From the NCBI GenBank assembly GCA_016712625.1, contig JADJQQ010000004.1, positions 434,001 to 498,000 of the forward strand: DNA of 64,000 nt, given 5' to 3'. The notes beneath the pieces are model-generated. The model saw nothing but the letters and a program-made list of their open reading frames with translations. It had not been told where the DNA came from and made no database searches. Every line of letters begins with the position of its first letter. Position 1 is the stretch's first letter. Source of the stretch: Candidatus Competibacteraceae bacterium (GTDB taxonomy: Bacteria > Pseudomonadota > Gammaproteobacteria > Competibacterales > Competibacteraceae). The translations under genes and the position numbers were made by a program. Shown piece after piece: positions 17,548 through 26,668 of this stretch.

Positions 17548-18702
17548 GTGATCAATGCCATACGCGTTGAAATGCTGCCTGGGCACAGCACAGGCAATGC
17601 CTACTTTTTGACCGGATCGACCACTGCTCATGAGGGCACCGTTGATACGGACCTCAATCCGGGCATCTACAAGCTGACCACCAATAAAACCTTGAAGAAA
17701 TGGATCATCACCGGGGTCAATGGCGGGATTCGGTTCTATGTTGAGCTCGATGGCGCCGATCCCTGGGCGCTCAACTATGCCGCCGGCTTGCGCTTGGAGG
17801 TCATCAGCAAGGGACAAATCCTTAATCCCAACGAAGAGTTGCTCGATGGCATCGGCCCGGACGCCTACCGCAACGATCCCAAGTACATCGACCGCGTCAC
17901 CGCTGGCCATTACGATGTCGCAACCGGCAAATTCACTGTCGATCACGAGGACGGCAGTGTGATCGAACTAGACTACGCCGCTATCCTCAAGCACCTCCAG
18001 CCGCCACATGCGGGCGGCGCCACGATGTATGTCTATTACCGGAACCTTCAGAATTACAAAATCTATCCGCGGCTTTTTGATAAGAACACCGCGCCCAATA
18101 TCGCCAGCATGGTGCTGGAAACCGAGCAGGCGCGGCCAAGCGCCGAGGGGCTGGCGCGACTTGGACGCATTTTGTTGGAACTGGTCAAGTTACGAGCCAG
18201 CGCGTCGGCCGTAGGTCATGTGGGTGGGCAGATTCCCGCGCCTGCTCGAGCCGCGGAATCGACGTGGAAGGTGGTCCCTAAGACGTCGGCCAGTTTGACG
18301 CGCAAGATGATCCCGGGCATGACCGGCGGAAATACGCCCTCGGCTAACCTGCGCCTTCCCTCCGGCGATCTGCTGAAATCGGGGGTGCAACATGTCGAGG
18401 GCAAAGTCGTTTATCGGGTCGATGAGATGATTGCCGTAAGCGCGGAAGCCATCACCGTCAAGGCCGCGCACCGCAGTTTGATCGTCGCGGCCGCCCAAGA
18501 GGCTAGGCGTATGGGCCAAGCGACGTTCAAAATGCTCGGCATTCAAGCCAATCACAACGCCCGACGACACTTCGACAAACTGGCGCGGGAAATTGGCGTG
18601 CCTAATTCCGGCAAACAGTTCCCAAGCAACGTGCCCATGGCTTATCCCAACTATGAAGTCACGCTCAGCGTCGATAAGGTGCTAGCCACGAACGTCCCTT
18701 GA
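17548..18702 (+). CDS. Hypothetical protein, no family recognised
   Basis: 384 residues from GTG 17548, chosen because GGAG at 17536-17539 precedes it; an in-frame TTG at 17521 is possible. No signal peptide and no membrane helix are seen. The N-terminal 170 residues look beta-rich (GHSTGNAYFLTGSTTAHEGT, LKKWIITGVNGGIRFYVEL, KFTVDHEDGSVIELDY). An Ala/Pro/Thr-rich linker follows at about 225-300. The last 90 residues look helical and basic, with RSLIVAAAQEARRMGQATF and NHNARRHFDKLAREIGV. This modular layout with a compact C-terminal domain resembles secreted effector or toxin carriers, but that is inference only. It is flanked by two gene-poor regions. Confidence 0.6.
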   Translation: MINAIRVEMLPGHSTGNAYFLTGSTTAHEGTVDTDLNPGIYKLTTNKTLKKWIITGVNGGIRFYVELDGADPWALNYAAGLRLEVISKGQILNPNEELLDGIGPDAYRNDPKYIDRVTAGHYDVATGKFTVDHEDGSVIELDYAAILKHLQPPHAGGATMYVYYRNLQNYKIYPRLFDKNTAPNIASMVLETEQARPSAEGLARLGRILLELVKLRASASAVGHVGGQIPAPARAAESTWKVVPKTSASLTRKMIPGMTGGNTPSANLRLPSGDLLKSGVQHVEGKVVYRVDEMIAVSAEAITVKAAHRSLIVAAAQEARRMGQATFKMLGIQANHNARRHFDKLAREIGVPNSGKQFPSNVPMAYPNYEVTLSVDKVLATNVP

Positions 18703-19230
18703 CACCGGGTGCGAATTGTACCGGCCCAAAAAATCGCCATCATCCGCGGCAGGTGGAGACTGTGGGTAGCGAAGGCGCGAGGTATCCGTTCAGTAGAGGG
18801 GTAAAACGCATGACAGGTTATCCGTCAGACCTATCTGGGCTTGGCATCGTCAGCCGCTGCTTGAAATCGACGCTGTATTGTCAGCCGGCCCAGGGCGTCT
18901 ATCTTGATCGCCCCGGCCCATTACCGCTCCATCCGTCATAACGGCTACCCTTTCGCTGTACGGATACCCCGCGTATCCGCTTGCCGCAATTTCTCCGCTG
19001 CTTTCTAAAGTGTCCAGGCGGATTAAATCGCTCGCTTGCCAACCACATCGGGTCAACATGAAAACAACAATTGGGAAATTGGGCTCAAGAAGCGTTTTCA
19101 CCAGCTGTTAAGCCTCTGGTCAGCTTGCTTCTCTTAGTATTTCGAAGATAAGGCTCTTTAGCCTAGCAACAAGCTTAGCGTTCGTATCATCGGTCGAATG
19201 ATGGTCGCCAGCGCCAGAGGAGCACGCCCA
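18703..19230. other. Gene-poor region
   Basis: 528 bases. Short open frames occur on both strands but none has a convincing start or recognisable motif. Nothing else stands out apart from a gaagataaggctctt-type AT-richer stretch just before the next gene, a plausible promoter zone. Confidence 0.4.
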
Positions 19231-19878
19231 ATGAAACTGTCCCTACTCTCGGCAGTGTTAATCGCTGCCCTCATCCCTTTGTCTGAAGCACTCGCCTGGG
19301 AGCGCGGTAACAATGGAGGTCCCGACTACTACCCTAGAGGGCGGAGCCTACCTTCCGGGAATGGTGGAGGCAGTCACAACGGCCGCCACTGGGACGGCGG
19401 TCACAGCGGTCATTGGGGCAGTCCACCGGGCTATTGGCGCTCCCGGCCGGGCTATTGGCGCTACCCGCCCGGTTACTGGCGCGGTGGCTGGGGTTATTGG
19501 GGCCGGCCGCGCGGTTACTATTGGGGTGGCGGCTGCTGGGATTGCGGGGCCGGCGCTGCCGTGGTCGGCTTGACCTTTGGTACTATCCTGGGGTCCACCA
19601 TCGCCAATTACTCAGAACCACCGCCATCCAGCGCCGAGCCTTCAGAACCGCCATCGCCAGATCAGTGCAAATCGATTGTTGTAAAGGGCATCACTTACTA
19701 CAACTGCGAACCTGATCGTCGCGACGATTACCCTGACCGTTATGATAATGGCGTTTACCAAGACCGCGCCGATAATCGCGAGCTTGACGGCAGCGCGTTT
19801 GATAAGCGCCCATTTGATGATACCGAGATGGACCGCGGCCAATCCGATAACCAAGCGGCCGGTTGGGAAGCGAAATAA
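19231..19878 (+). CDS. Secreted glycine/tyrosine/tryptophan-rich protein with GYWR repeats
   Basis: 215 residues from ATG 19231, with AGAGGAG eight bases upstream. A Sec signal peptide (KLSLLSAVLIAALIPLSEALA) is followed by a Gly/Asn/Ser/His-rich stretch. Tandem 8-residue units then read PPGYWRSR, PGYWRYPP, GYWRGGWG, GYWGRPRG up to about residue 105. A hydrophobic GAAVVGLTFGTILGSTIANY segment at about 115-135 resembles the glycine-zipper of outer-membrane proteins. Two cysteines flank SIVVKGITYYNC, and the tail is acidic and Asp/Arg-rich. Similar low-complexity proteins are found in many Gammaproteobacteria as cell-envelope proteins of unknown role. Confidence 0.7.
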   Translation: MKLSLLSAVLIAALIPLSEALAWERGNNGGPDYYPRGRSLPSGNGGGSHNGRHWDGGHSGHWGSPPGYWRSRPGYWRYPPGYWRGGWGYWGRPRGYYWGGGCWDCGAGAAVVGLTFGTILGSTIANYSEPPPSSAEPSEPPSPDQCKSIVVKGITYYNCEPDRRDDYPDRYDNGVYQDRADNRELDGSAFDKRPFDDTEMDRGQSDNQAAGWEAK

Positions 19879-19888
19879 GGGCTTGACT

Positions 19889-20638
19889 CTAGCTCTGGCG
19901 CTCTGGATTCTGTTTGGCGATCACCCGGAGCCCATCAAATAGGAGGTTCGGTTCTAAGCGGAACGCTCCTAGCAGATACGGGGACACAGCCTCGGCTCCG
20001 CCCCCGGTGAGAAATCGTATTCCCGATCCGCCCGCCGCCATCATCCGCTCGGTGATGCCATCGATGGCGGCGGCGACCGCATAGAGCGTTCCACCCCAGA
20101 CACAATCGCGGGTGCTTTGACCGAACAAGCGCGGTTCTCCCTGTTCCGGCGGAATCTGCCGGGTCTCCCGATATAAGGCTTGGCGCATCAACTGGATGCC
20201 CGGGACGATCACGCCTCCCAGATGCCGGCCATCAGCAGCCAAGGCGTCAATTGTGAGCGCCGTGCCGCAATCCGCCACATAGCAAGCTTGTTGGGTCAAG
20301 GATCGCGCCGCGATCAGCGCCACCCAGCGATCCGCCCCCAATCGCTCCGGTTCCGCATAGGCATTTTGGATACCGCAAGCCGCCGCTGTCGAAACGACAA
20401 ACTCAACCTTAATACCCCAAGCCCGCTCGATCCATTCGCTTAAGGCGCTCCGCGCTTCGAGGCCGGCGACGCTGACGATCAGCACCCGATCCGGCCGGGG
20501 CAGGCCCTGCCATTGGGCGCAGGCCAACTCAACTGATTCAGCCCGATCAGCGCGGAGCCAAGCGCTCGGCCGAGACTCCCCACCGTCATAAGTCACCCAT
20601 TTGACTCGGCTGTTACCAATGTCCGCCAGCAAAATCAT
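19889..20638 (-). CDS. coaX: Type III pantothenate kinase
   Basis: 249 residues. First step of coenzyme A synthesis, phosphorylating pantothenate. It is an ASKHA-fold enzyme: MILLADIGNSRVKW is the phosphate-1 loop with the catalytic Asp, LGADRWVALIAA is the conserved pantothenate-site segment, CYVADCGTALTIDAL is the second phosphate loop, and GGVIVPGIQLM follows. The type III enzyme is insensitive to CoA feedback. It overlaps the end of birA by four bases, the standard birA-coaX pairing. Confidence 0.96.
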   Translation of the reverse strand: MILLADIGNSRVKWVTYDGGESRPSAWLRADRAESVELACAQWQGLPRPDRVLIVSVAGLEARSALSEWIERAWGIKVEFVVSTAAACGIQNAYAEPERLGADRWVALIAARSLTQQACYVADCGTALTIDALAADGRHLGGVIVPGIQLMRQALYRETRQIPPEQGEPRLFGQSTRDCVWGGTLYAVAAAIDGITERMMAAGGSGIRFLTGGGAEAVSPYLLGAFRLEPNLLFDGLRVIAKQNPERQS

Positions 20639-21447
20639 TCCGCTACTCTCAGACTGACTTCACCGCCACAATAAGGGGTGACTCGACCATTCGGCGTCTC
20701 CAGCAGCAAGGCACCGGTTCCGTCCACGCCGCGCGCGATACCCGCGAAAGAGACATTGGGCAAATGCACCTGTACCGGCCTGCCGGCCACTCGATCAAAA
20801 CGCGCCCATTCCGCCACAAACCCAATAAATCCCTGTTGCTGAAATTGGCGGAAAGCCGCAATCAATTCATTAATCAACAAAGCAGCCAACCGATTGCGCG
20901 CGACGGGGGCGCTCCTCAAAATTTCCTGTAAATCGACCCATGGCTGATCGATTAGCGCCGCGTCCCGCGGCGGTAGCGCTACGTTCAACCCGACGCCAGC
21001 TACGACATAAACCTGATTTGCCGCACCACCGGATTCCAGCAAAATACCGCCCAATTTACGCTCGCGCCACCAAATGTCATTCGGCCACTTCAGCCCCACC
21101 TCCGACACACCGACGCCCGCTAAGGCCCGGGCGACGGCAATACCCGTGACTAGACTCAAGCCGCTGAGCGCTTCCGGCGACGCATCGAACCGCCAGAGCA
21201 AGGACAAGGCCAAACTAGCCCCAAACGGCGTCACCCAGTGACGCCCCCGCCGACCTCGGCCAGCGGTCTGTTGCTCGGCCAGACAGACCGCGCCGCTCGC
21301 CTGACCCCGATTCGCGCCCCTGACCAAATAGGTATTGGTGGAATCCAGGGTCGGAAACACTTCTAAGCCACTTAATTCGGCGCGCGCGGCCTCGGACAGA
21401 TCCGCCAGGATGCGCGCCCGATCCAATCGCTCCAAGGCTTCGCTCAT
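20635..21447 (-). CDS. birA: Biotin--[acetyl-CoA-carboxylase] ligase
   Basis: 270 residues. Joins biotin to the carboxyl carrier protein via biotinyl-AMP. The catalytic core has FPTLDSTNTYLV, then QQTAGRGRRGRHW (the biotinyl-AMP loop), SLALSLLWRF, LKWPNDIWW with the essential lysine, and KLGGILLE. GVDGTGALLLETPNGR is in the C-terminal SH3-like domain. The N-terminal 30 residues are too short for a winged-helix DNA-binding domain, so this is a monofunctional ligase rather than the repressor type. It is followed by coaX with a four-base overlap. Confidence 0.94.
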   Translation of the reverse strand: MSEALERLDRARILADLSEAARAELSGLEVFPTLDSTNTYLVRGANRGQASGAVCLAEQQTAGRGRRGRHWVTPFGASLALSLLWRFDASPEALSGLSLVTGIAVARALAGVGVSEVGLKWPNDIWWRERKLGGILLESGGAANQVYVVAGVGLNVALPPRDAALIDQPWVDLQEILRSAPVARNRLAALLINELIAAFRQFQQQGFIGFVAEWARFDRVAGRPVQVHLPNVSFAGIARGVDGTGALLLETPNGRVTPYCGGEVSLRVAE

Positions 21448-21464
21448 TTAAGCGATTTCATCCT

Positions 21465-21506
21465 AAAAAAAACACAACCGTCTTTTCCTGGTTCGGAGAA
21501 GACGGT
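21465..21506 (-). terminator. Rho-independent terminator of the cco accessory operon
   Basis: On the minus strand ACCGTCTT and AAGACGGT form the main stem, extended by CTCC / GGA, and are followed after TGTG by eight T. It lies 78 bases past the 33-codon ORF and 18 bases before the birA start, so it separates the ccoGHIS-type operon from birA-coaX. Confidence 0.85.
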
Positions 21507-21583
21507 CATGGCGGAAAAGGCTAATTTTTTTGAGCTCGCGGCAGAATGAAGAGTCCACCCAAACGGAAAAATCAGTGAAAGTT

Positions 21584-21685
21584 TTAGAACAAACTTCCCC
21601 AAGGGACGGCTGAAAAAAAACTCAGGTAGGAGGCGACCACCAAAACAATAATGATGACGATGGGGAAATTTTGAAAGCTAAACAT
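21584..21685 (-). CDS. Small single-pass membrane protein of the cbb3 cluster (33 residues)
   Basis: ATG at 21685 is preceded by AAGGAG with good spacing. The reading frame gives MFSFQNFPIVIIIVLVVA, then SYLSFFSAVPWGSLF, and stops at TAA. Residues 8-25 form one strongly hydrophobic helix. It lies 45 bases after ccoS on the same strand and just before a strong terminator, so it is the last gene of the oxidase assembly operon. Its size recalls accessory subunits such as CydX or CcoM-type peptides, but I cannot assign it to a known family. Confidence 0.6.
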   Translation of the reverse strand: MFSFQNFPIVIIIVLVVASYLSFFSAVPWGSLF

Positions 21686-21730
21686 CTTTATTCTCCTTGT
21701 GATTTATAATGGAATACTAAATCTTTAGTC

Positions 21731-21928
21731 TTATCCATTCAAGGATTTATCATCATCTTGCCGCTGTTTTGGCCGAGGAAGGCGCGGATCGTCATCGTCC
21801 ATCAAAATCCGGTGAGCCGGCCCTTCCAAATCGTCGAACTGGCCAGTTCGCACCGCCCAGAGAAAGGCCCACAACGCGACGCCGGCAACCCCCAACGCCA
21901 TTGGAATCAGCAGGAACAGAATCCGCAC
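21731..21928 (-). CDS. ccoS: cbb3-type cytochrome oxidase assembly protein CcoS
   Basis: 65 residues from GTG 21928, with GGAGG seven bases upstream. It begins MRILFLLIPMALGVAG with a single membrane helix (to FLWAVRTGQ). The family hallmark FDDLEGPAHRILMDDDD follows. CcoS is needed for cofactor insertion into the cbb3 oxidase, acting after the copper ATPase CcoI. It starts 14 bases after the ccoI stop. In-frame sequence upstream belongs to ccoI in another frame, so the GTG is the natural start. Confidence 0.93.
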   Translation of the reverse strand: MRILFLLIPMALGVAGVALWAFLWAVRTGQFDDLEGPAHRILMDDDDPRLPRPKQRQDDDKSLNG

Positions 21929-21942
21929 GGAACCACCTCCAC

Positions 21943-24405
21943 TCAGGTTTGACGGAGCCGCAACGCGTTCACCACCACCACCAACGAACTGAACGACATG
22001 CCGAGCGCCGACATCCAAGGCGTCAGCCAACCGCCGGCGGCCAACGGTAGCGCAACCAGATTGTAGCCGATTGCCCAAGCAAAATTCTCGCGCATAATGG
22101 CTAAGGTTTTTCGGGCCCTATCAATCCCGCTCGCCAGATAATCCAGCCGTTCCGACAGTAGAATCATGTCCGCCGTTGCGTGAGCCAATTGGGTACCGCT
22201 TCCCATTGCCAGCGACACCTGCGCCGCCGCCAGCACTGGTGCATCGTTGACCCCATCACCGACCATCGCGACCACGCTGCCCTGGCTTTGCAATTGACGA
22301 AGCCGCGCCAATTTATCTTGGGGCGACATCCCGCCGATGGCCTGGGAGATCGCTAATTCGCGGGCGATATGCGCCACCGTCGCCACGCGATCACCGCTAA
22401 GCAGTTCCACTGTCAAGCCGCGCTGTTGCAAAGCCGCCACGGCCTCCGCCGCGCCGGGGCGTAAACTATCAGACAACTGGAACCACGCCAATACACCTGA
22501 ATCGTCCGCCAACGCGACCCAAGTACTGGTTGAATCGACGTCAGCGGCGGGAGGTAATAGCACCGCGCCCGCAGCGGTTACGAATTCAGCCCGGCCCACC
22601 CGATAGCAACGGCCTTCAATCCAACCTTCAATACCGCTGCCGGGGATATTGCGCACTTCAGTCGCGCTTAGCGGCAGGAGTCCGACGGCTTCGACCAGAG
22701 CGCGACCCACCGGATGTTCGGAACCACGCTCCAGCGCCGCCGCCAATTCCAGGCAACGCCGGGTTTCCAAATTGCCGGTCGGCTCGACCGCCACCACTCG
22801 CAGCCGCCCATAAGTCAGCGTTCCTGTTTTGTCGAAAATGAGATGGGTAGCGCGCGCCAAGGTCTCCAAGGCGTGGCCGCGCGTGGCCAACAACCCCAGT
22901 CGGGTCAGCGCCCCGGTCGCTGCCACGATCGAGGTTGGAGTGGCTAAAGACAGCGCGCAAGGACACGTCACGACCAATACCGCCAGGGTGATGCGAAAGG
23001 CCGTATCAAAATCACTCTGTATCCACCAAGCGGCCATCACCACCGCCGCCACAACCAACAGGGCCGCGACGAACCAACCGGCGATCCGATCAGCCAACAA
23101 AGCAAGACGCGGCTTTTCACTTTGCGCGCGATCAAGCAGGCGGACGATGGCCGACAGCACCGTATCAGATCCCACTTTCTCGATCTGCATCACTAACGGG
23201 CTTTCCACATTGACCGCGCCGCCGACCAGCGCCTCGCCGGCAACCCGCGGTAGCGGGAGACTTTCGCCGGTCAATAGCGATTCGTCCACGCTACTGCGCC
23301 CTTCCAAGACCCAGCCATCAGCCGGGATGGTTTCTCCCGGCCGTACCAGCACTCGGTCGCCGGGCGTCAGCTCCGTCAGGGGAATCAGCTGTTCCTCGCC
23401 GCTGGCATCCAGTCGGGTCGCCGTTGCCGGCAGCATTCGCACCAAAGCCTCAGAAATTTGTCCTGCCCGATGGCGCGCGGTCATTTCCAAAAAACGCCCG
23501 GCCAACAGAAAAAACACAAACATCGTGATCGAATCGTAATAGACCTCGCCGCCGCCCTGCCACGTATACCAAACGCTGGCGGTAAATGCGGTAACGATGG
23601 CTAAAGCGACCGGTACATCCATTCCCAATCGCCGGCGGCGCAAATCCCGCCAGGCGCTTTGATAGAACGGTTGGGCCGAGTAGAGCACCACCGGCACAGC
23701 CAGAATCAGGGAAATCCAGCGCAGGAATACGCGAATCCATTGTTCCATCCCCTGATAATCGCCCGCATACAAACCAACCGCTAGCATCATCACTTGCATC
23801 GAACCGAGACCCGCCACCGCCAAGCGACGCAAGGCAACGGTGCGCTCGCGTTGTTGCAAAGCTTCCTGACGGCGGGGATCGAAGGGATGGGCGATATAAC
23901 CGATGGCCGAGATCGCCGTCAGAATGTTGCTGAGCTGGATCTGGCGCTGGTCCCAACGCACGCTAGCGCGATGGGTGGAATAATTGACCCGAAAAGCCAA
24001 CACACCGGGCAAGCGGCCGACATGGTGCTCGTTCAGCCAAACGCAAGCCGCGCACACAATACCTTCCATCATCAGCGCGGCTTCACGAATATGCTCGCTC
24101 TCGCTATGCACGAAACTCTTTTGCAAATCCGGTCGGTCGTAGAGTTCCAAGCCACGCAAGGATTCTGGGATCAGATCTTCAGCACGGCGCGAGGGAGCGG
24201 TGCGATGCTGATAAAAATCACTCAATCCGGCGGCGAGAATAGCTTCCGCCACGGCCTGACAACCGTGACAACACATCGACCGGCGTTGCCCCTCGATTGT
24301 CACGGCATAATTAAAACCCGTTGGAATGGCTAAGCCACAGTGAAAACAGGTGTTTTCAGTCGCGGCGGAGCGATCCTCGGTCAGGGCTTCGATGGGAACG
24401 GACAT
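21943..24405 (-). CDS. ccoI: Copper-transporting P-type ATPase for cbb3 oxidase assembly
   Basis: 820 residues. The N-terminus has a CxxC zinc-ribbon-like CFHCG and MCCHGC typical of CcoI/FixI, then a heavy-metal-associated domain with GIVCAACVW (CxxC) near residue 120. Eight membrane segments follow. The intramembrane CPC motif is in VVTCPCALSLATP. The P-domain has the phosphorylated aspartate in FDKTGTLTYG, SEHPVGRAL is the nucleotide-binding HP motif, and MVGDGVNDAPVLA is the hinge. It exports Cu(I) from the cytoplasm for the CcoN binuclear centre. It sits between ccoH and ccoS, in the conserved order. Confidence 0.96.
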   Translation of the reverse strand: MSVPIEALTEDRSAATENTCFHCGLAIPTGFNYAVTIEGQRRSMCCHGCQAVAEAILAAGLSDFYQHRTAPSRRAEDLIPESLRGLELYDRPDLQKSFVHSESEHIREAALMMEGIVCAACVWLNEHHVGRLPGVLAFRVNYSTHRASVRWDQRQIQLSNILTAISAIGYIAHPFDPRRQEALQQRERTVALRRLAVAGLGSMQVMMLAVGLYAGDYQGMEQWIRVFLRWISLILAVPVVLYSAQPFYQSAWRDLRRRRLGMDVPVALAIVTAFTASVWYTWQGGGEVYYDSITMFVFFLLAGRFLEMTARHRAGQISEALVRMLPATATRLDASGEEQLIPLTELTPGDRVLVRPGETIPADGWVLEGRSSVDESLLTGESLPLPRVAGEALVGGAVNVESPLVMQIEKVGSDTVLSAIVRLLDRAQSEKPRLALLADRIAGWFVAALLVVAAVVMAAWWIQSDFDTAFRITLAVLVVTCPCALSLATPTSIVAATGALTRLGLLATRGHALETLARATHLIFDKTGTLTYGRLRVVAVEPTGNLETRRCLELAAALERGSEHPVGRALVEAVGLLPLSATEVRNIPGSGIEGWIEGRCYRVGRAEFVTAAGAVLLPPAADVDSTSTWVALADDSGVLAWFQLSDSLRPGAAEAVAALQQRGLTVELLSGDRVATVAHIARELAISQAIGGMSPQDKLARLRQLQSQGSVVAMVGDGVNDAPVLAAAQVSLAMGSGTQLAHATADMILLSERLDYLASGIDRARKTLAIMRENFAWAIGYNLVALPLAAGGWLTPWMSALGMSFSSLVVVVNALRLRQT

Positions 24406-24452
24406 GAGTCTCGGCGCAACACCGTCGTGAAAAAGTACTGTACGACCGGATT

Positions 24453-25247
24453 CTAACGATCCAACACCTGTGTGACCGCCCGAATTTCGTGTAAATCCTC
24501 TCCCTTGCGAATATGGAGCACCAGATTCCAGTTACCTGCCAAGGGTAATGTCACAGTGGTCTCATAGACCCCAGAACCGGTTTCAGTCAAACTAAAAGCG
24601 ACATCCCGCCGGTTATTGGAGGGCCGTAGGAATTGGCCGGACATATCCGCTCCGCTAACCGGCTCGCCCTCCCGAGTTTTCACGGCCACTCGAAATACCG
24701 TGGGCTCATTCGGTAGCGGATCGGCCAACCAACCCTTCTGGATTTGCCAACCCCGTTGCTGTTGCCGCTCTACCTGCTGGAGATACGCATTGTAAAGCGC
24801 TTCCTTCTGATGGAAATCGTGCGAAATCACTCCTGGGAACACCGAAGTGACTTTCTGAGCTCTGTCGGTGGCCGGCATCAACCATTCCCAAAGTGATGGA
24901 CTCAGACCTCGTTCGGCGATAGCCACAAACAACGCGCCCGACACCGCCACGAAGATGAAAAAACCGATGATCGCGGCGGGTCCCCAATGCAGTCCCTTAC
25001 CTTCGTTGCGGACCTCCAACAGCATTCCGCAGGCCAGCGAAACCAACAGATAAATTCCCAGATGGATCGCAAAGACATCACCGCCAGGCCAGCGGATGAT
25101 GCTATAAGGCACATAGAGTCCGACGGTTACCAGAGCGACCACAGCGGCGGCTTGTTTGGCGCTGGTGTGCATCAAGCGCGCTAGCGCCAGATTGGCCAGT
25201 ACAATAATCCCCACCCCAACGGCGAGACTCAGCAACAGATCGGTCAC
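24453..25247 (-). CDS. ccoH: FixH/CcoH family protein with extended N-terminal membrane region
   Basis: 264 residues. The C-terminal part (from about residue 90) matches FixH: a membrane helix (GFFIFVAVSGALFVAIAERG), then HDFHQKEALYNAYLQQVERQQQRGW, the periplasmic FRVAVKTREGEPVSGADMSGQFLRPSN, and SGVYETTVTLPLAGNWNLVLHIRKGED. CcoH stabilises the assembling cbb3 oxidase. The first 90 residues add about three more helices, beyond the one-helix form of about 160 residues usual in this family. It overlaps ccoG by four bases. Confidence 0.85.
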   Translation of the reverse strand: MTDLLLSLAVGVGIIVLANLALARLMHTSAKQAAAVVALVTVGLYVPYSIIRWPGGDVFAIHLGIYLLVSLACGMLLEVRNEGKGLHWGPAAIIGFFIFVAVSGALFVAIAERGLSPSLWEWLMPATDRAQKVTSVFPGVISHDFHQKEALYNAYLQQVERQQQRGWQIQKGWLADPLPNEPTVFRVAVKTREGEPVSGADMSGQFLRPSNNRRDVAFSLTETGSGVYETTVTLPLAGNWNLVLHIRKGEDLHEIRAVTQVLDR

Positions 25248-26668
25248 TGACCGTTTTCCGGCATGGAGAACGGCACCTCTCGGCGAATAGGCTCCGAGGT
25301 GGCGCCTTCCAGCAATGTGATCACAAAAGTAATTGTACGGACGTGCTCGCTCACGCCCGTCGGATCAGCGGCAACCTGCACCCGCGCCGGTACTTTGACA
25401 CGCTCTTGCGGTTCCAGTGTGATCTGTTCCATCCCATCCATGTCCAAGATAGCGCTGGAGGAACCCTCGATGCCGATGCGGAGAGTGATCGGCGCGGTCA
25501 GTTTATTATTGAGCTTGATCTCGTAAACATTACGAATGCTGCCGTCCGTCAGTTGCGAATACAGCGGCTGGCGAACTTGCTCAATCGTGGCCGTGTAGGA
25601 GGTCCGGGTCAAAATGCTCCACGTCAAAATCATGATCGCCGCCATCAGAATCACGCCATAGCCGATGGTTTTCGGCTTGAGCAGCCGAGTTTGCCTGCCG
25701 TTCAGCGCATTTTCCGACGTGTAACGGATCAAGCCGCGCGGCCATTTCAAATTGTCCATAATCGTGTCGCACGCATCGATGCATAGCGCGCAAGAAATGC
25801 ATTGATATTGGAGGCCGTTACGGATATCGATGCCCACCGGACACACTTGGACGCAGTAGCCGCAATCGATGCAGTCACCCACCCCCGCCACTTGCCGTTC
25901 CTCGCGGCTTTTCAACCCTTTGCCGAGTTTGGTGCGACCTTGCGCGCTTTCGCCGCGCTGTTTGTCATAGGAAACAATTAGGGTGTCATGATCGAACATG
26001 GCGCTTTGAAAGCGCGCGTAGGGACACATGTAGGTACAAACTTGCTCGCGCGCCAAGCCCGCCATCACAAAGGTGGTCGCTGTCAGAAAAAACGTTGTGA
26101 AATAGGCCGGATAGGGCGCTCGTCCGAGTATGAAGTCCGTGACCAAGGTCGGCGCATCGACCCAATACATGGTAAAGGTCAAGCCAGTCCAGAACGCAAT
26201 CAACAACCACAAGCCATAGGTGCCGCCTTTTTTGACGATTTTCTCCCGATTCCACGGTCCCCTATCGAGACGCATCCGCGCGGGCCGCTCGCCTTGCATC
26301 CACTGCTCGACCATCATGAACAGATCGGTCCACAAGGTCTGAAAACAAAAATAACCACACCAAACGCGGCCGGCCAGCCCAGTGACAAAAAAGAGCAGGA
26401 TCGCGAAGATGATCAAGGCTCCGGCCAGCCAGAAGATGTCCTGAACTTGGATCGTCAAACCAAAAATATAGAAGTGGCGGCCGGGCAGATCATAGAGTAT
26501 GGCTTGATCGGGGGCGTTGGGTCGATCCCAACGCAGCCAGGGCAGCAGATAATAAATGACGTAAGCTAAAATTAACGCCCCCGTCTTGAGATTTCGAAAG
26601 CGCCCCTTGACCGAGCGTGGATAAATTTGAATGCGTTTCTGATAAAGCTGGGCAGTCTCTTCGGACAT
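25244..26668 (-). CDS. ccoG: Cytochrome c oxidase accessory protein CcoG (FixG/RdxA), polyferredoxin
   Basis: 474 residues. Membrane-bound copper reductase that prepares Cu(I) for cbb3 assembly. Membrane helices at 30-220 are followed by two [4Fe-4S] motifs, CIDCGYCVQVCPVGID and CISCALCIDACDTIM. Further cysteines appear in GYFCFQTLW and CTYMCPYARFQ. An Ig-like periplasmic C-terminal domain (residues 370-470) has QPLYSQLTDGSIRNVYEIKLNNK. First gene of the ccoG-H-I-S operon. The 231-base gap upstream separates it from ccoP. Confidence 0.96.
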   Translation of the reverse strand: MSEETAQLYQKRIQIYPRSVKGRFRNLKTGALILAYVIYYLLPWLRWDRPNAPDQAILYDLPGRHFYIFGLTIQVQDIFWLAGALIIFAILLFFVTGLAGRVWCGYFCFQTLWTDLFMMVEQWMQGERPARMRLDRGPWNREKIVKKGGTYGLWLLIAFWTGLTFTMYWVDAPTLVTDFILGRAPYPAYFTTFFLTATTFVMAGLAREQVCTYMCPYARFQSAMFDHDTLIVSYDKQRGESAQGRTKLGKGLKSREERQVAGVGDCIDCGYCVQVCPVGIDIRNGLQYQCISCALCIDACDTIMDNLKWPRGLIRYTSENALNGRQTRLLKPKTIGYGVILMAAIMILTWSILTRTSYTATIEQVRQPLYSQLTDGSIRNVYEIKLNNKLTAPITLRIGIEGSSSAILDMDGMEQITLEPQERVKVPARVQVAADPTGVSEHVRTITFVITLLEGATSEPIRREVPFSMPENGQ

